A stretch of 64,000 nt of DNA from JBEVOS01 sp964563395 (GCA_964563395.1 CAZLWK010000007.1:1-64000), one strand, 5' to 3'. Shown: positions 1 through 7,809, counted from the stretch's first letter. Notes: generated by a model not told the origin, from the letters alone. Made by a program: numbers and translations.

Positions 1-96
1 CGCCTCGGCCTGCGGCGCAAAGCCCGGCGCGGGCGCGGCCGCGCTCTTGCGAACGCCCGCGCCGCCGGAAATTCCGCGTGGTCCTTCGACCTTCAT
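1..96 (-). CDS. fliX: FliX flagellar assembly regulator, N-terminal part only (cut by window start)
   Basis: An open frame reads leftward from an ATG at 96 and stays open for 32 codons to the window edge. It begins MKVEGPRG and continues with a Gly/Ala/Pro-rich tract. This start, and its position divergent from flgI, match FliX of Caulobacter-type bacteria. FliX is the trans-acting factor that couples early basal-body assembly to FlbD/sigma-54 dependent late flagellar transcription. Only the first 32 residues are visible, so the call rests on the opening motif and on synteny. The stop and most of the gene lie outside the window. Confidence 0.7.
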   Translation of the reverse strand, partial: MKVEGPRGISGGAGVRKSAAAPAPGFAPQAEA

Positions 97-200
97 GACG
101 CTCCTCGCTTCGACTGCGTTGCTTGCTCGATTCTTAACGCCGCGCGAGGGGCGCGCCGCGCATGCACGCCCTGTTAACCGTAACGGCCCATCTCCGGCGC

Positions 201-1322
201 ATGGCGCATGCATCCCTTCTCGCACGCTTGCTGATGGCGGCGTCGCTGCCGCTGGCCCTGATCGCAACGCCCGCCTTCGCCGCGCCCCGGATCAAGGACG
301 TGGCCGATTTCGAAGGCGTGCGGGAAAACCAGCTGGTCGGCTATGGCCTCGTCGTGGGCCTCGCCGGCACGGGGGATTCGCTGCGCAATTCGCCGTTCAC
401 GCGCCAGAGCCTCGCGGCCATGCTGGAGCGGCTCGGCGTCAATACGCGCGACGGCAATCTGAACACGCGCAACGTGGCGGCGGTGATGGTGACGGCCAAT
501 CTGCCGCCCTTCGCGGCGCAAGGCTCGCGCATCGACGTCACCGTCTCGGCGCTGGGCGATGCGCGTTCGCTCACGGGCGGCCAGCTTCTGGTGACGCCGC
601 TGATGGGCGCCGATCAGATGGTCTATGCGGTGGCGCAAGGGCCGCTCGCCATCGGCGGCTTCCAGGCGCAGGGCCAATCCGGCTCCTCCGTGTCGCAAGG
701 CGTGCCGACGGCGGGGCGCATCGCCTCGGGCGCGCTGGTCGAGCGCGAATTGCAGTTCGACATCGCCGGCCAGGCCGAGCTGCGGCTCTCCTTGCGCAAT
801 CCCGATTTCACCACCGCGCGGCGCATCGCCGAGGCGATCTCCGGCGCGATCGGCCAAGGCGCGGCGCGCGCCACCAATCCAGGCACGGTGCTGATCACGC
901 GCCCGAGCGCCTATCCAGGCGACATGGTCAATCTCCTGGCCGCCATCGAAAATCTCGAAGTGGCCGTGGACGCGCCGGCGCGCATCGTCATCGACGAGAC
1001 CAGCGGCGTCGTCGTCATGGGCGAGAATGTGCGCGTCTCCACCGTGGCGATCGCGCAGGGCAATCTGACCATCTCCGTCTCTGAACAGCCCTACGCCTCC
1101 CAGCCCGCCCCGTTCAGCGAGGGCGAGACGGTGGTGGTTCCGCAATCGGGCGTGAGCGTGGAGGAAGAACGCGGCGGGCTCGCCGTGGTGCAGGGCGGCG
1201 TGCCGCTGCGCCAGCTGGTGGAGGGGCTCAATCAGCTCGGCGTCAGCCCGCGCGACATGATCTCGATCCTGCAGGCGCTGAAAACCGCCGGCGCGATCCA
1301 AGCCGAAATCGAGGTGATGTGA
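201..1322 (+). CDS. flgI: Flagellar P-ring protein FlgI
   Basis: This 373-residue protein forms the P ring, the periplasmic bushing around the flagellar rod. It has a typical Sec signal peptide (hydrophobic LLARLLMAASLPLALIATPA, cleavage after AFA), followed directly by the family opening RIKDVADFEGVRENQLVGYG. Other family landmarks are GTGDSLRNSPFT, ATLPPFA-like and IVIDETSGVVVMGENVR segments, and an Ile/Glu-rich C-terminus. The length is normal for FlgI. I chose the ATG at 201 because it begins the signal peptide; an in-frame ATG at 162 would add 13 non-family residues, and an ATG at 225 is also possible. It is divergent from fliX and overlaps the next gene by one base (TGATG), so they are translationally coupled. 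Confidence 0.96.
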   Translation: MAHASLLARLLMAASLPLALIATPAFAAPRIKDVADFEGVRENQLVGYGLVVGLAGTGDSLRNSPFTRQSLAAMLERLGVNTRDGNLNTRNVAAVMVTANLPPFAAQGSRIDVTVSALGDARSLTGGQLLVTPLMGADQMVYAVAQGPLAIGGFQAQGQSGSSVSQGVPTAGRIASGALVERELQFDIAGQAELRLSLRNPDFTTARRIAEAISGAIGQGAARATNPGTVLITRPSAYPGDMVNLLAAIENLEVAVDAPARIVIDETSGVVVMGENVRVSTVAIAQGNLTISVSEQPYASQPAPFSEGETVVVPQSGVSVEEERGGLAVVQGGVPLRQLVEGLNQLGVSPRDMISILQALKTAGAIQAEIEVM

Positions 1323-1639
1323 TGGTCGACGCCGCCGCCGGCGCCGCGCGCGCGCCGCTGCCCGCGCCAACGCCCTCGCCCGAACTCGTGGCGGCGGCGG
1401 AAGAATTCGAATCCATGGTGCTCGCCCAATTGCTGCAGCCGATGTTCTCGGCGTTGAAGACGGACGGCCTCGGCGGCGGCGGTTTCGGCGAGGAAATTTT
1501 CCGCCCGCTTCTGGTCGATGAATACGCCAAGGGGATTTCCGCCGCCGGGGGCGTCGGGCTCGCGCAATCGATCATCGCCGAATTGACCAGGCTGAACACG
1601 TCGCCCGCGGAGGCCGCCGATGGCGCTGATCGCCGATAG
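1322..1639 (+). CDS. flgJ: Rod-binding protein, FlgJ N-terminal type (CheL)
   Basis: This 105-residue protein matches only the rod-binding half of FlgJ; there is no muramidase domain. The core is AAAEEFESMVLAQLLQPMF, then GGGFGEEIFRPLLVDEYAK and a Gly-rich helix ending SIIAELTRL, the usual pattern of the rod-capping domain. In Caulobacter the equivalent gene, cheL, lies directly after flgI, as here. The start ATG shares its first base with the flgI stop codon; a GTG three bases upstream is the alternative. The 3' end overlaps the next gene by 20 bases. It should act in the periplasm as a scaffold for rod polymerisation. Confidence 0.9.
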   Translation: MVDAAAGAARAPLPAPTPSPELVAAAEEFESMVLAQLLQPMFSALKTDGLGGGGFGEEIFRPLLVDEYAKGISAAGGVGLAQSIIAELTRLNTSPAEAADGADRR

Positions 1640-2063
1640 CCCGGCCGACCGCGCCGAACAGCTGATCACGCTGAGCGAGCGGCTGTCACACCTCATCGCG
1701 GAAGAGACGCGCCGCATCGAGGCGCGCGAGCCGACCGCGCCGGCCGAAATCGCGGCGGAGAAGGAGCGCCTCGCCAACGCCTATCGGCTGGAGCTGGCGC
1801 GGATCAAGGACGATCCTGCGCTGATCGCGCCCGCCCCCGCCGCGCTCAAGCAGAAGCTGAAGGAGCGCACGCTGGCGCTGCAGGCCGCGCTCAACAGCCA
1901 CGAGATCGCGCTCGGCGCGGTGAAGTACGTCGCCGAGGGGCTCGCCCAGGCGATGGCCGAGGAGATCGCGCGCCAAAAGCGCGAGGCGCTGCCATACGCC
2001 CCGAATGGCGCGCGCTCCCCATCGGGCGGGCCGACGCCCGTGGCGCTGGACCGCAAAGCCTAA
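1620..2063 (+). CDS. flbY: FlbY/FlgN-like flagellar chaperone-type protein
   Basis: This 147-residue, largely helical and charged protein has a leucine-heptad N-terminal helix (RAEQLITLSERLSHLIAEE) and a second long helix rich in Glu and Ala, then a Pro-rich tail. That is the architecture of FlgN-type export chaperones for hook-associated proteins. The position behind flgI and cheL matches Caulobacter flbY, a small flagellar gene of the same order. Its start lies inside the end of the preceding gene, so it belongs to the flgI operon. The family assignment rests on helical pattern and synteny more than on signature residues. Confidence 0.72.
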   Translation: MALIADSPADRAEQLITLSERLSHLIAEETRRIEAREPTAPAEIAAEKERLANAYRLELARIKDDPALIAPAPAALKQKLKERTLALQAALNSHEIALGAVKYVAEGLAQAMAEEIARQKREALPYAPNGARSPSGGPTPVALDRKA

Positions 2064-2104
2064 GGCCTAAAAAGCCCGACGCCGCCGCAAAATAGCCGTC
2101 TAGA

Positions 2105-3379
2105 ATGCGTCCGGTCACCGGCGGAGCGGCGGACGGGCGGATGCGCGCGGAACGGGAATATGCGGACGAACCGCCTGAATCGACGGCCTCTGCGTCGCGG
2201 GGCTGGCTTGTCTCGGCGCTGTTCCATTTGTGCCTGGCGCTGCTGGTGTTCGCCGGCGCGGACGCCGTGCGCCATGTGGAGCGCGACCGGCTTTACACCT
2301 ACGAGCCCTCCGCCGGCGCGGCGCGCGACGCGCGCGAACGGCTCGACGCGCTCGCCGCCGGCTTGACCGCCGAGGCCGACGACAAGCGCGCGCACTGGGA
2401 CAATCTGGTTTCGCAAGCGCTGATGGCCGGCGACATCGCCGCCGCGCGCGGCCTGATGCTGAGCGCGCGCGCCATGCTCGACGCGGAAGGATCGGCCGCG
2501 ATCGCACGCGCCGCGCGCGACGACGACGACGACGCCGAGCTTGAAAGCGCGGCGCTGAGCGTGCTCACGCCCGGCGCGCGCGCGCGCTATCAGGCGATGG
2601 TGCCGCTGCTCGCGCGCCGGAGCGGCGCCGACACGCAGCGCGCGGCGCGTCCGCTCGCCATTCTTGGCGATGGGCGTGAATTCGAGGCGCACGCCGTGGC
2701 CGCGCTGGCGCGGGAGGACGCGCCGATGCTGGCTCTGACGATTTCCGGCCTTGGCGCGGCGCTGCGCACGCAGATGCGGCCTGAAGCGCTGGCGGGGGCC
2801 TCGCTTGTGCGCGCTGGGCTCAATGGCGGGCGGCTGCAGCCGGGCTTCAACGCCGATCTGGAGACGCTGGCGCGGCGCGCGCTTCCGCGCGAGCGCTTCG
2901 CGCAGGAGGCCGCGAGCGGGGCGGCGCGCGGGGAGCGCGATACCGTGGCGCTGTACGATTCGGCGTTTCGCGCGAGCGTCGATCCGCAAGCGCTGGTCGC
3001 GCTGGAGGATGCGTTCGCGCGCATCGGCGCGCTGGCCGGGCCGGTCGGCGCGGAGACGGCGCTGGCGCTCATCGCCCATGCGCGCGCGCTTGAAGATATC
3101 GCGCGCCTCAATCTCCTGCTCGTCGCCAGTCCCGATCGCGCCGCCGCGATGGCGCGCTTCCGCGCGCCGGACGGCGCCGTGCCCGCCGCCGCGCGCGGCT
3201 GGCTGCGCTGGACGCAGCCCTTGCTGATATCCGCGAGCATCGCGGCGGCGGCGTTCGCGACGCTCGCGGCGCTGAGCGCGTGGGCGTTTCTCTCGCTTGT
3301 GTGGCGCGGACTCGCCGCGATCAGCCTGATCGAGCCGCGCCAGCGTTTTCGGCGCGGCCTCGTTCGTTCGCTGGAGTGA
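2105..3379 (+). CDS. Two-TM membrane protein with large extracytoplasmic Ala-rich helical domain, unknown function
   Basis: I do not recognise this 424-residue protein as a named family. A first membrane helix lies near residues 33-53 (WLVSALFHLCLALLVFAGAD) and a second near 366-398 before a short basic tail. The roughly 310 residues between them are Ala/Arg/Glu-rich and look like stacked helices, probably in the periplasm. The start at 2105 is one of two options; the ATG at 2141 would remove 12 residues. It follows the flgI operon by 41 bases on the same strand, so a link to motility or envelope biogenesis is possible but is inferred only from position. The next gene overlaps its stop by four bases. 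Confidence 0.6.
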   Translation: MRPVTGGAADGRMRAEREYADEPPESTASASRGWLVSALFHLCLALLVFAGADAVRHVERDRLYTYEPSAGAARDARERLDALAAGLTAEADDKRAHWDNLVSQALMAGDIAAARGLMLSARAMLDAEGSAAIARAARDDDDDAELESAALSVLTPGARARYQAMVPLLARRSGADTQRAARPLAILGDGREFEAHAVAALAREDAPMLALTISGLGAALRTQMRPEALAGASLVRAGLNGGRLQPGFNADLETLARRALPRERFAQEAASGAARGERDTVALYDSAFRASVDPQALVALEDAFARIGALAGPVGAETALALIAHARALEDIARLNLLLVASPDRAAAMARFRAPDGAVPAAARGWLRWTQPLLISASIAAAAFATLAALSAWAFLSLVWRGLAAISLIEPRQRFRRGLVRSLE

Positions 3380-4008
3380 TTTCTGCTGCAGATACTTCGC
3401 GGCACGCCGAATTTGGATATACCTATGAAGTGCTTTCACCCGGCCTTACTCAATGCAAAGAAGAAGCTGCGTTAATTGGTGCGATGCTCGCCAATTACGG
3501 CGAGTTAGAGTTTTGCTTGACACACTGCCTCGGGGCCGCCCTTAGCGACATCAATCTCGCATTCCGAAAAATGTATGAAGCCACAGGCGGAGAGCGACGC
3601 CTCAAGGTCTGTGACAAGATGAGGCCGAAATTCATCGCGCTCAATCGCGAACAGGAGTTTGCCGACACTATGGCGCAAGTGCGGCACTGCAAGTTGCTAC
3701 GTGACCAATACGCACACGGCTGGTTTTCTTGGTCCGCGATTAGTCTAGGTTGGGGACAAGGCCCTCACCCGAGAAGCGTTACACTAAAACTTGTTTCCTT
3801 GGAGGACGCCGTTAAGACCCCCAAAGGCATCAAAGCTGACCCCGTCAACCTTCCTCCTCAGCTATTGAGGACGCAAGCTGCGTACTTCGTCAATGCACTG
3901 GATTGGATACTTTGGCTTCAATCCGAACTTGAATCGAACGCCGGAAAGGCACCGAGTCCCCGACCAACTATTCCGACACGACACGCCCCCCCTCCAAGGT
4001 GGGCGTAG
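3376..4008 (+). CDS. Lower-GC hypothetical protein with HEPN-like RX4H motif
   Basis: This 210-residue soluble protein starts at a GTG overlapping the previous stop (GTGA). It has no recognised family. It is helical, with FCLTHCLGAAL and LLRDQYAHGWF segments; R109 and H114 form an R-x4-H motif of the kind found in HEPN-fold RNases and related proteins. Codon choice differs from its neighbours (many A/T-ending codons such as tta, aaa, act), suggesting recent acquisition. Despite the coupled start, it reads like an insertion between flagellar genes. The HEPN idea rests on one motif and helical character and is weak; a structure prediction would decide. The in-frame frame opens further upstream, but that part lies wholly inside the preceding gene. 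Confidence 0.6.
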   Translation: MISAADTSRHAEFGYTYEVLSPGLTQCKEEAALIGAMLANYGELEFCLTHCLGAALSDINLAFRKMYEATGGERRLKVCDKMRPKFIALNREQEFADTMAQVRHCKLLRDQYAHGWFSWSAISLGWGQGPHPRSVTLKLVSLEDAVKTPKGIKADPVNLPPQLLRTQAAYFVNALDWILWLQSELESNAGKAPSPRPTIPTRHAPPPRWA

Positions 4009-4072
4009 CGCCTCTGCGCCAGAGGAACGCGAGGCTTCACGCAGGGATCGCTCGCGTTTTCGGCACAATCTG

Positions 4073-4119
4073 GACTGCGATCGTTTTGGTTGCATCAGCC
4101 AACAACGTGCATCGCAGTC
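4073..4119. terminator. Inverted repeat between convergent genes, possible bidirectional terminator
   Basis: Perfect 9-bp arms GACTGCGAT (4073-4081) and ATCGCAGTC (4111-4119) enclose a 29-base loop that can form a second small stem (TTGGT with GCCAA). It lies between the ends of the low-GC gene and the convergent flagellin-like gene. There is no clear T run on either side, so termination would be weak or factor-assisted. Confidence 0.4.
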
Positions 4120-4142
4120 TAGCTTAGCGCTCGCTCGCACGA

Positions 4143-4850
4143 TCAGTCGCGAAAGAGGCTCAAGACCGCTTGCGGCTCGGCGCTGATTATGGCGCCGCCC
4201 GCTTCAAGGCCCTGGCGCACTTGCAGCGCCATGAGGCGCGCGGCGTCGGCGTCCACGTCGAGACGCACGCCGCTGGCGCCGCGCTCGGCGGCGGCGAGCA
4301 GGCCGGCATGTGAATCGAGGCCGCGCGCGGCGCCTTCAAGCCGCGTCAGATGCGCTTGCAGCAATACCGCGCCATCCTGGGCGGCGCGCGCGAGATCGGC
4401 TTCGGCGCCCTGCGCCGGCAGCGAAACGGCCGCGCCCGCGCGGGCGTCGAGCCCGGCGATGACGATGGCGGCGCCGCCCGGCTCGGCCGAGACGATCAGA
4501 TCCTCGCCGAGGAGAAGCCCCGCCCCGCTCGTGCGCAGCAGCGTGTCGTAAGCGGCGATGTCGTCTTGCGCGTCTTCGCCGGCGCGCGCCTTTTCGCCGA
4601 TGCGATTGAGCAGCGCGAGCGCGTCGCGCCCCGCGCCGAGCGCCAGATCGAGCGCGTCGAGCCCCTGATCCACGCTTTGACGCGCGGCGCGCCAGGCGGC
4701 CTGCGTATCGGAGATGGAGCTGGAGGCGGCGTCGCCGAGCGGCTTTTGCGGCAGCGACAATTGCGTGCGCGGCGCCCGCGCCTCGAGATTTGAAACTTGA
4801 ACGCTCAAGCCGCCATTGGGGCCGCCATTCGGCGTCACCGTGCTCACCAT
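4143..4850 (-). CDS. Short flagellin-like protein (degenerate flagellin paralogue)
   Basis: This 235-residue protein shares the flagellin C-terminal signature with the full flagellin encoded 600 bases away: AARLMALQVRQGLEAGGAII here against SARLQALQVKQQLGAQALAI there, each ending in VLSLFRD or VLSFFR. The middle also aligns with the D1 helices (SVDQGLDALDLALGAGRDAL against GIDRATSVIDTALSAGEAIG). The canonical N-terminal D0 helix is missing and is replaced by a Gly/Pro/Ser-rich leader, and the variable domain is absent. It has its own upstream region with a perfect CtrA-type box, so it looks like an expressed gene and not a decaying copy. It could be a minor filament, junction or regulatory flagellin. 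It is on the same strand as flaG but 192 bases beyond it. Confidence 0.8.
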   Translation of the reverse strand: MVSTVTPNGGPNGGLSVQVSNLEARAPRTQLSLPQKPLGDAASSSISDTQAAWRAARQSVDQGLDALDLALGAGRDALALLNRIGEKARAGEDAQDDIAAYDTLLRTSGAGLLLGEDLIVSAEPGGAAIVIAGLDARAGAAVSLPAQGAEADLARAAQDGAVLLQAHLTRLEGAARGLDSHAGLLAAAERGASGVRLDVDADAARLMALQVRQGLEAGGAIISAEPQAVLSLFRD

Positions 4851-4931
4851 GCCAACGCTCCTTCGGATCGCGCGCTCTTCTGAGGTCCGCGCGCAGCGCT
4901 TCGCCGCAATGGTGAAGAAAGCGTAAATGTA

Positions 4932-4947
4932 TTAATAGAGCGTTAAC
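4932..4947. promoter_or_regulatory. CtrA-type box upstream of the flagellin-like gene
   Basis: TTAA-N7-TTAAC is read on the plus strand, and TTAA-N7-TTAA on the minus strand, in an otherwise GC-rich region. This is an exact match to the CtrA consensus of Caulobacter-type bacteria. It lies 82 bases upstream of the flagellin-like start at 4850, consistent with cell-cycle control of that gene. Confidence 0.6.
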
Positions 4948-5042
4948 GCTAACGGCGGCCGCGGCGTTATTTTAAGGATCGATTTATCTTTTGAGTCGCG
5001 ACGCGCGTGAAGGCCGCGCGCGGCAGGCGCGGGCGGATGCAT

Positions 5043-5369
5043 TCAATCGCGCGCGTTCAACGCCTTCACGTAAGCCGTGATGGCGCGGGAAAATTCCAGC
5101 TCGCCTTCGCGCGGATATTTCAACAACACTTCCTGCGTCTGCGGACTGAGGAAGGTCTGCACGAAACGGCCGGAGAATGTGTCGATCTCGACGCGCAATT
5201 TCGACGGTTCGAGCTGTTCGACAGTTTCCGGCGCGAGCGCGACGGGGGATGCAGGCGTCGTCGGACGCTGCTGGGCGTCCTTGTCGGACGCGGGGGCGAG
5301 CTCGGCGCGCCATACCGGCAATAATTGAACGCTGAGCGTTGCAGTCGCGGGGGAGATCGGCGTCGTCAT
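5043..5369 (-). CDS. flaG: FlaG-family flagellar protein
   Basis: This 108-residue protein has a Pro/Ala/Thr-rich disordered N-terminal half and a compact C-terminal half. The latter contains LRVEIDTFSGRFVQTFLSPQ and QEVLLKYPREGELEFSRAI, the beta-strand and Lys-x-Pro pattern of the FlaG family (V-D..TG.VI..IP in other members). FlaG proteins influence filament length. The gene follows flagellin on the same strand, separated by 96 bases that contain a strong 10-bp hairpin, so expression may be partly independent of flagellin. Confidence 0.8.
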   Translation of the reverse strand: MTTPISPATATLSVQLLPVWRAELAPASDKDAQQRPTTPASPVALAPETVEQLEPSKLRVEIDTFSGRFVQTFLSPQTQEVLLKYPREGELEFSRAITAYVKALNARD

Positions 5370-5423
5370 GGGCCGCTCTCTTTAAAAAGCATCGCGCTCT
5401 TTCTCCGCCAGGAAGCGGCGATC

Positions 5424-5450
5424 GGCGGGGCCCGATGAACGGGCCCCGCC
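5424..5450 (-). terminator. Strong hairpin behind the flagellin gene
   Basis: Perfect 10-bp GC-only arms GGCGGGGCCC (5424-5433) and GGGCCCCGCC (5441-5450) enclose a 7-base loop, starting 15 bases after the flagellin stop. There is no T run in the direction of flagellin transcription. It may attenuate readthrough into flaG or protect the flagellin mRNA 3' end. Confidence 0.6.
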
Positions 5451-5465
5451 TTACGCCTCTTCGCT

Positions 5466-6719
5466 TTAGCGGAAGAAGGAGAGCACGATGGACGGCGCCT
5501 GGTTGGCGATCGCCAGCGCCTGCGCGCCAAGCTGTTGCTTGACCTGCAGGGCCTGCAGACGCGCCGATTCCTTGGCGAGGTCGGCGTCGACGAGGTTGCC
5601 GATGCCGGCCTCGATCGAGTCGCTGAGCTTGCCCAGGAAGGTCTTTTGCACGTCGAGCGCCTTGGCTTGCGCGCCAAGGGTGGCGAGGTTCGAGTTCAGC
5701 GCCGTGAGCGCGGTGTCGATCGCGTCGGACGCCGCGACGCCGCCAGCCGACGTCGAGATGTCGAGCGCGCTGGTGACGGTGGCGAGCGCCTGGCCGCCGA
5801 TGCCGAGACGGAAATCGAAGCCAGACACGGTGATCTGGTTCGAGCCCGTGCCGGGCGCGACAACCGTGGCGAACGAGGTGCCGGCGACGCCGTCGGTGCC
5901 GTCGAGCATGCCGTCGTCGTCAACGGCCGTGCCGGCGCCGTCCGTGAACGTGACGGTGAAGTCTTCGTTCGACTGGTACGTGATTTCGCCGGTGGTTTCG
6001 CTGTAGGTGGCGGTGATTCGGCCATTGGTGGCCGTGCCGATGCGATCGACGAGATCCTGGATCGTGTCGGTCGCGTCAACGTCGACCGAAAGCGTTTCGG
6101 TGACATTGCCGGTCGTGATCGAGAATTCGAGCGTGTCGTTGGCGTTGATCGTGAGGCCCGTCGCCGTGGCGAGGGATTCGCCCGAAGCCGAGAGGTTGTC
6201 GGCGTTGAGCGCGAGCGTTTCGAGATTGTAACGGCCGCTGCCCGAGCCGGACGTATCCGACGTCAACACTTCGAACGGCGAAGCGCCGCCCGTGAGGTTG
6301 GTGCCGTTGACGAGGTTCGAGCCGTTGAACGTGGCGGCGTCGGCGATCTGGTCGATCTGATCGCGCAGGGCGTCAAAGTCGGCCTGAAGCGCGTTGCGCT
6401 GGTCTTGGGAGAGGTCGTTGGCTTGCGCCGCGACGGCCTTTTCCTTCAGCTGCTTGAGAATGCCGCCGATGGCTTCGCCGGCCGAGAGGGCCGTGTCGAT
6501 CACCGACGTCGCGCGATCGATGCCGTCATTGACGGCGCCGAGCGAAGCGACACGGGCGCGCTGGCCTTCGGCGATGGCGAACACGGCGCCATTGTCCTTG
6601 GCGGACGCGACCTTGAGGCCGGTATTGATCGCGCTCTGCACGTCGGCGAGCTGCTTGGTGGTCTGGTTGAGGGATTGGAGCGCGACGAGAGCGCCATAAT
6701 TGGTGTTCACGCTGGTCAT
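5466..6719 (-). CDS. fljK: Flagellin
   Basis: This 417-residue filament subunit has the alphaproteobacterial N-terminus MTSVNTNYGALVALQSLNQT and the C-terminal D1/D0 helices ending SIVLSFFR. Between them is a Thr/Asp/Gly-rich variable domain of roughly 200 residues. It is longer than the ~275-residue Caulobacter flagellins because of this insert. There is no signal peptide, as expected for type III export. The 5' leader is about 60 bases from the predicted sigma-54 start, the kind of leader that FlbT regulates in Caulobacter. The upstream neighbours flaF and flbT are on the same strand. The symbol fljK is by analogy only; other fljL/M/N-like copies may exist outside the window. Confidence 0.95.
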   Translation of the reverse strand: MTSVNTNYGALVALQSLNQTTKQLADVQSAINTGLKVASAKDNGAVFAIAEGQRARVASLGAVNDGIDRATSVIDTALSAGEAIGGILKQLKEKAVAAQANDLSQDQRNALQADFDALRDQIDQIADAATFNGSNLVNGTNLTGGASPFEVLTSDTSGSGSGRYNLETLALNADNLSASGESLATATGLTINANDTLEFSITTGNVTETLSVDVDATDTIQDLVDRIGTATNGRITATYSETTGEITYQSNEDFTVTFTDGAGTAVDDDGMLDGTDGVAGTSFATVVAPGTGSNQITVSGFDFRLGIGGQALATVTSALDISTSAGGVAASDAIDTALTALNSNLATLGAQAKALDVQKTFLGKLSDSIEAGIGNLVDADLAKESARLQALQVKQQLGAQALAIANQAPSIVLSFFR

Positions 6720-6787
6720 GTGTGGTCCTTCTGGACGGGATTGCGACGCGCATTTTGCGCGACGCGGCTCTTTGGCCGCTTCGCATT

Positions 6788-6804
6788 AAGCAAGAGCCGC
6801 GCCC
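6788..6804 (-). promoter_or_regulatory. Sigma-54 type promoter for flagellin
   Basis: Read on the minus strand, the sequence is GGGCGCG-GCTC-TTGCTT. It matches the consensus TGGCACG-N4-TTGCW at five of seven -24 positions and at the whole -12 element with correct spacing. The predicted start site near 6778 gives a leader of about 59 bases to the flagellin ATG. Late flagellin genes in Caulobacter use sigma-54 with FlbD. Confidence 0.6.
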
Positions 6805-6988
6805 GGCCGATTCGGTTAACGCCGCGCGGCGCGCTTCAAGCTTTTGAAGAGGAAAACGTTAAAACGCGTCGGCGCCGGGCAATTCCAGCCGGGCAAATTT
6901 TGCCGAGCGCCCTGCATTTTCTGCCGCGACGACAGGCAAGAAGGAGGGCGCACGCGACTCAAGCGTAAACAAAACTTACGCTTGGCGC

Positions 6989-7339
6989 TCAGCGCGGCGC
7001 GAGCCCTTCCATCATGGTGCGGTTGATGTCGATCAGCGGATCGAGGTCGGCGCCCTCGCGCAGCACCGCGCTCGAATGGCGCCCCACCCAGATCGCCAGC
7101 GAAATGATGCTGGCGCGCATGGCGGGGGGAAGCTGATTGCCCTCCATGGCGCAATCGGCGCTGAGCATGGACCAGAGGCGGCGATTGTCGGCGAGCGCCT
7201 GGGCGAGCGCGCCGAGATTGGCGCGCCCCTCCTCCTTGGCGCGGAGAAGGCCGGCCGTCGCTTTCCCGAACGCGCGGTATTCCAGCTCGCGCGGGCTGTC
7301 AGCCTGCGTGGCTGCGCGCTGATAGGCCTGAATCGACAT
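6989..7339 (-). CDS. flaF: Flagellar biosynthesis regulator FlaF
   Basis: This 116-residue protein is full length for the family. Its opening (SIQAYQRAATQADSPRELEYRAF) and the ALADNRRLWSMLSADC segment, followed by LPPAMRASIISLAIWVGRHS, are FlaF hallmarks. FlaF promotes flagellin synthesis and acts as a flagellin chaperone in alphaproteobacteria, opposing FlbT. Its first 41 bases overlap the end of flbT, a typical arrangement of this pair, so the two are co-translated. The flagellin gene follows 269 bases further on, with its own promoter. Confidence 0.93.
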   Translation of the reverse strand: MSIQAYQRAATQADSPRELEYRAFGKATAGLLRAKEEGRANLGALAQALADNRRLWSMLSADCAMEGNQLPPAMRASIISLAIWVGRHSSAVLREGADLDPLIDINRTMMEGLAPR

Positions 7340-7730
7340 GCGCCAACCCTAAAGTCTGCTCTTCGTAGGCCATCAATTTGCGGCAGCGCATCAACGCCCG
7401 GTAAAATTCGCCTGCAATGACTTCGCGCGACACGCCCACGCATTCGGCCAGGATCGCGGGATCGCGCACCGCGCCCATGAATTCCGCCAGCCGCGCGGCG
7501 AATTCCATATGGGCCTTATCCTGGCCGTCGGCGTCGAGATACATGAGCATGATCGGGAAATAGATGCGCCGCGCGGGCGTGTCGGCCTCCTCGGGCTGCA
7601 TGATGTCCTTCTCGCGCAACACGGAGGCCTTGTTCTGCAGCACCAGGGCCGCGCGCCGGTCGCCGTTCTGGACCACCGCGCCGTTGACGACGAATTTCTC
7701 ACCAGGGCGCAAGGACAGCTTCAGCGGCAT
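7299..7730 (-). CDS. flbT: Flagellin translation repressor FlbT
   Basis: This 143-residue protein opens with the FlbT signature LKLSLRPGEKFVVNGAVVQNGDRRAALVLQNKA and has the RIYFPIMLMYLD strand plus the later MRCRKLMAYEEQTLG motif. FlbT binds the 5' untranslated region of flagellin mRNA and destabilises it until the hook is complete. The start is an ATG at 7730. It is the first gene of the flbT-flaF pair and has a CtrA-like sequence about 65 bases upstream. Confidence 0.94.
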   Translation of the reverse strand: MPLKLSLRPGEKFVVNGAVVQNGDRRAALVLQNKASVLREKDIMQPEEADTPARRIYFPIMLMYLDADGQDKAHMEFAARLAEFMGAVRDPAILAECVGVSREVIAGEFYRALMRCRKLMAYEEQTLGLAHVDSGLSARSHAG

Positions 7731-7793
7731 GACGACCCCCTTCGGGCTCCGTGCTGGCGCCCGACCTTGGGGATCGAGGAATGAACCGCGTCC

Positions 7794-7809
7794 GTTAATG
7801 AAAATTTAC
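7794..7809 (-). promoter_or_regulatory. CtrA-like box upstream of flbT
   Basis: On the minus strand the sequence is GTAA-N7-TTAAC, one mismatch from TTAA-N7-TTAAC, lying 64 bases upstream of the flbT start in a short AT-richer stretch. A one-mismatch site is weaker evidence than the perfect box at 4932. Confidence 0.35.

Noticed and set aside
134..178. Two TTAAC half sites upstream of flgI as a CtrA box
   Set aside because: They are 40 bases apart, not at the 7-base spacing of the CtrA consensus, so support is too weak.
2060..3439. Minus-strand 459-codon frame opposite the two-TM membrane protein gene
   Set aside because: It is basic and low in hydrophobic patterns, and the plus-strand frame has ordered TM segments and operon spacing.
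5535..6968. Plus-strand 477-codon frame across flagellin
   Set aside because: It is antisense to a well-supported flagellin gene and has no recognisable domain.
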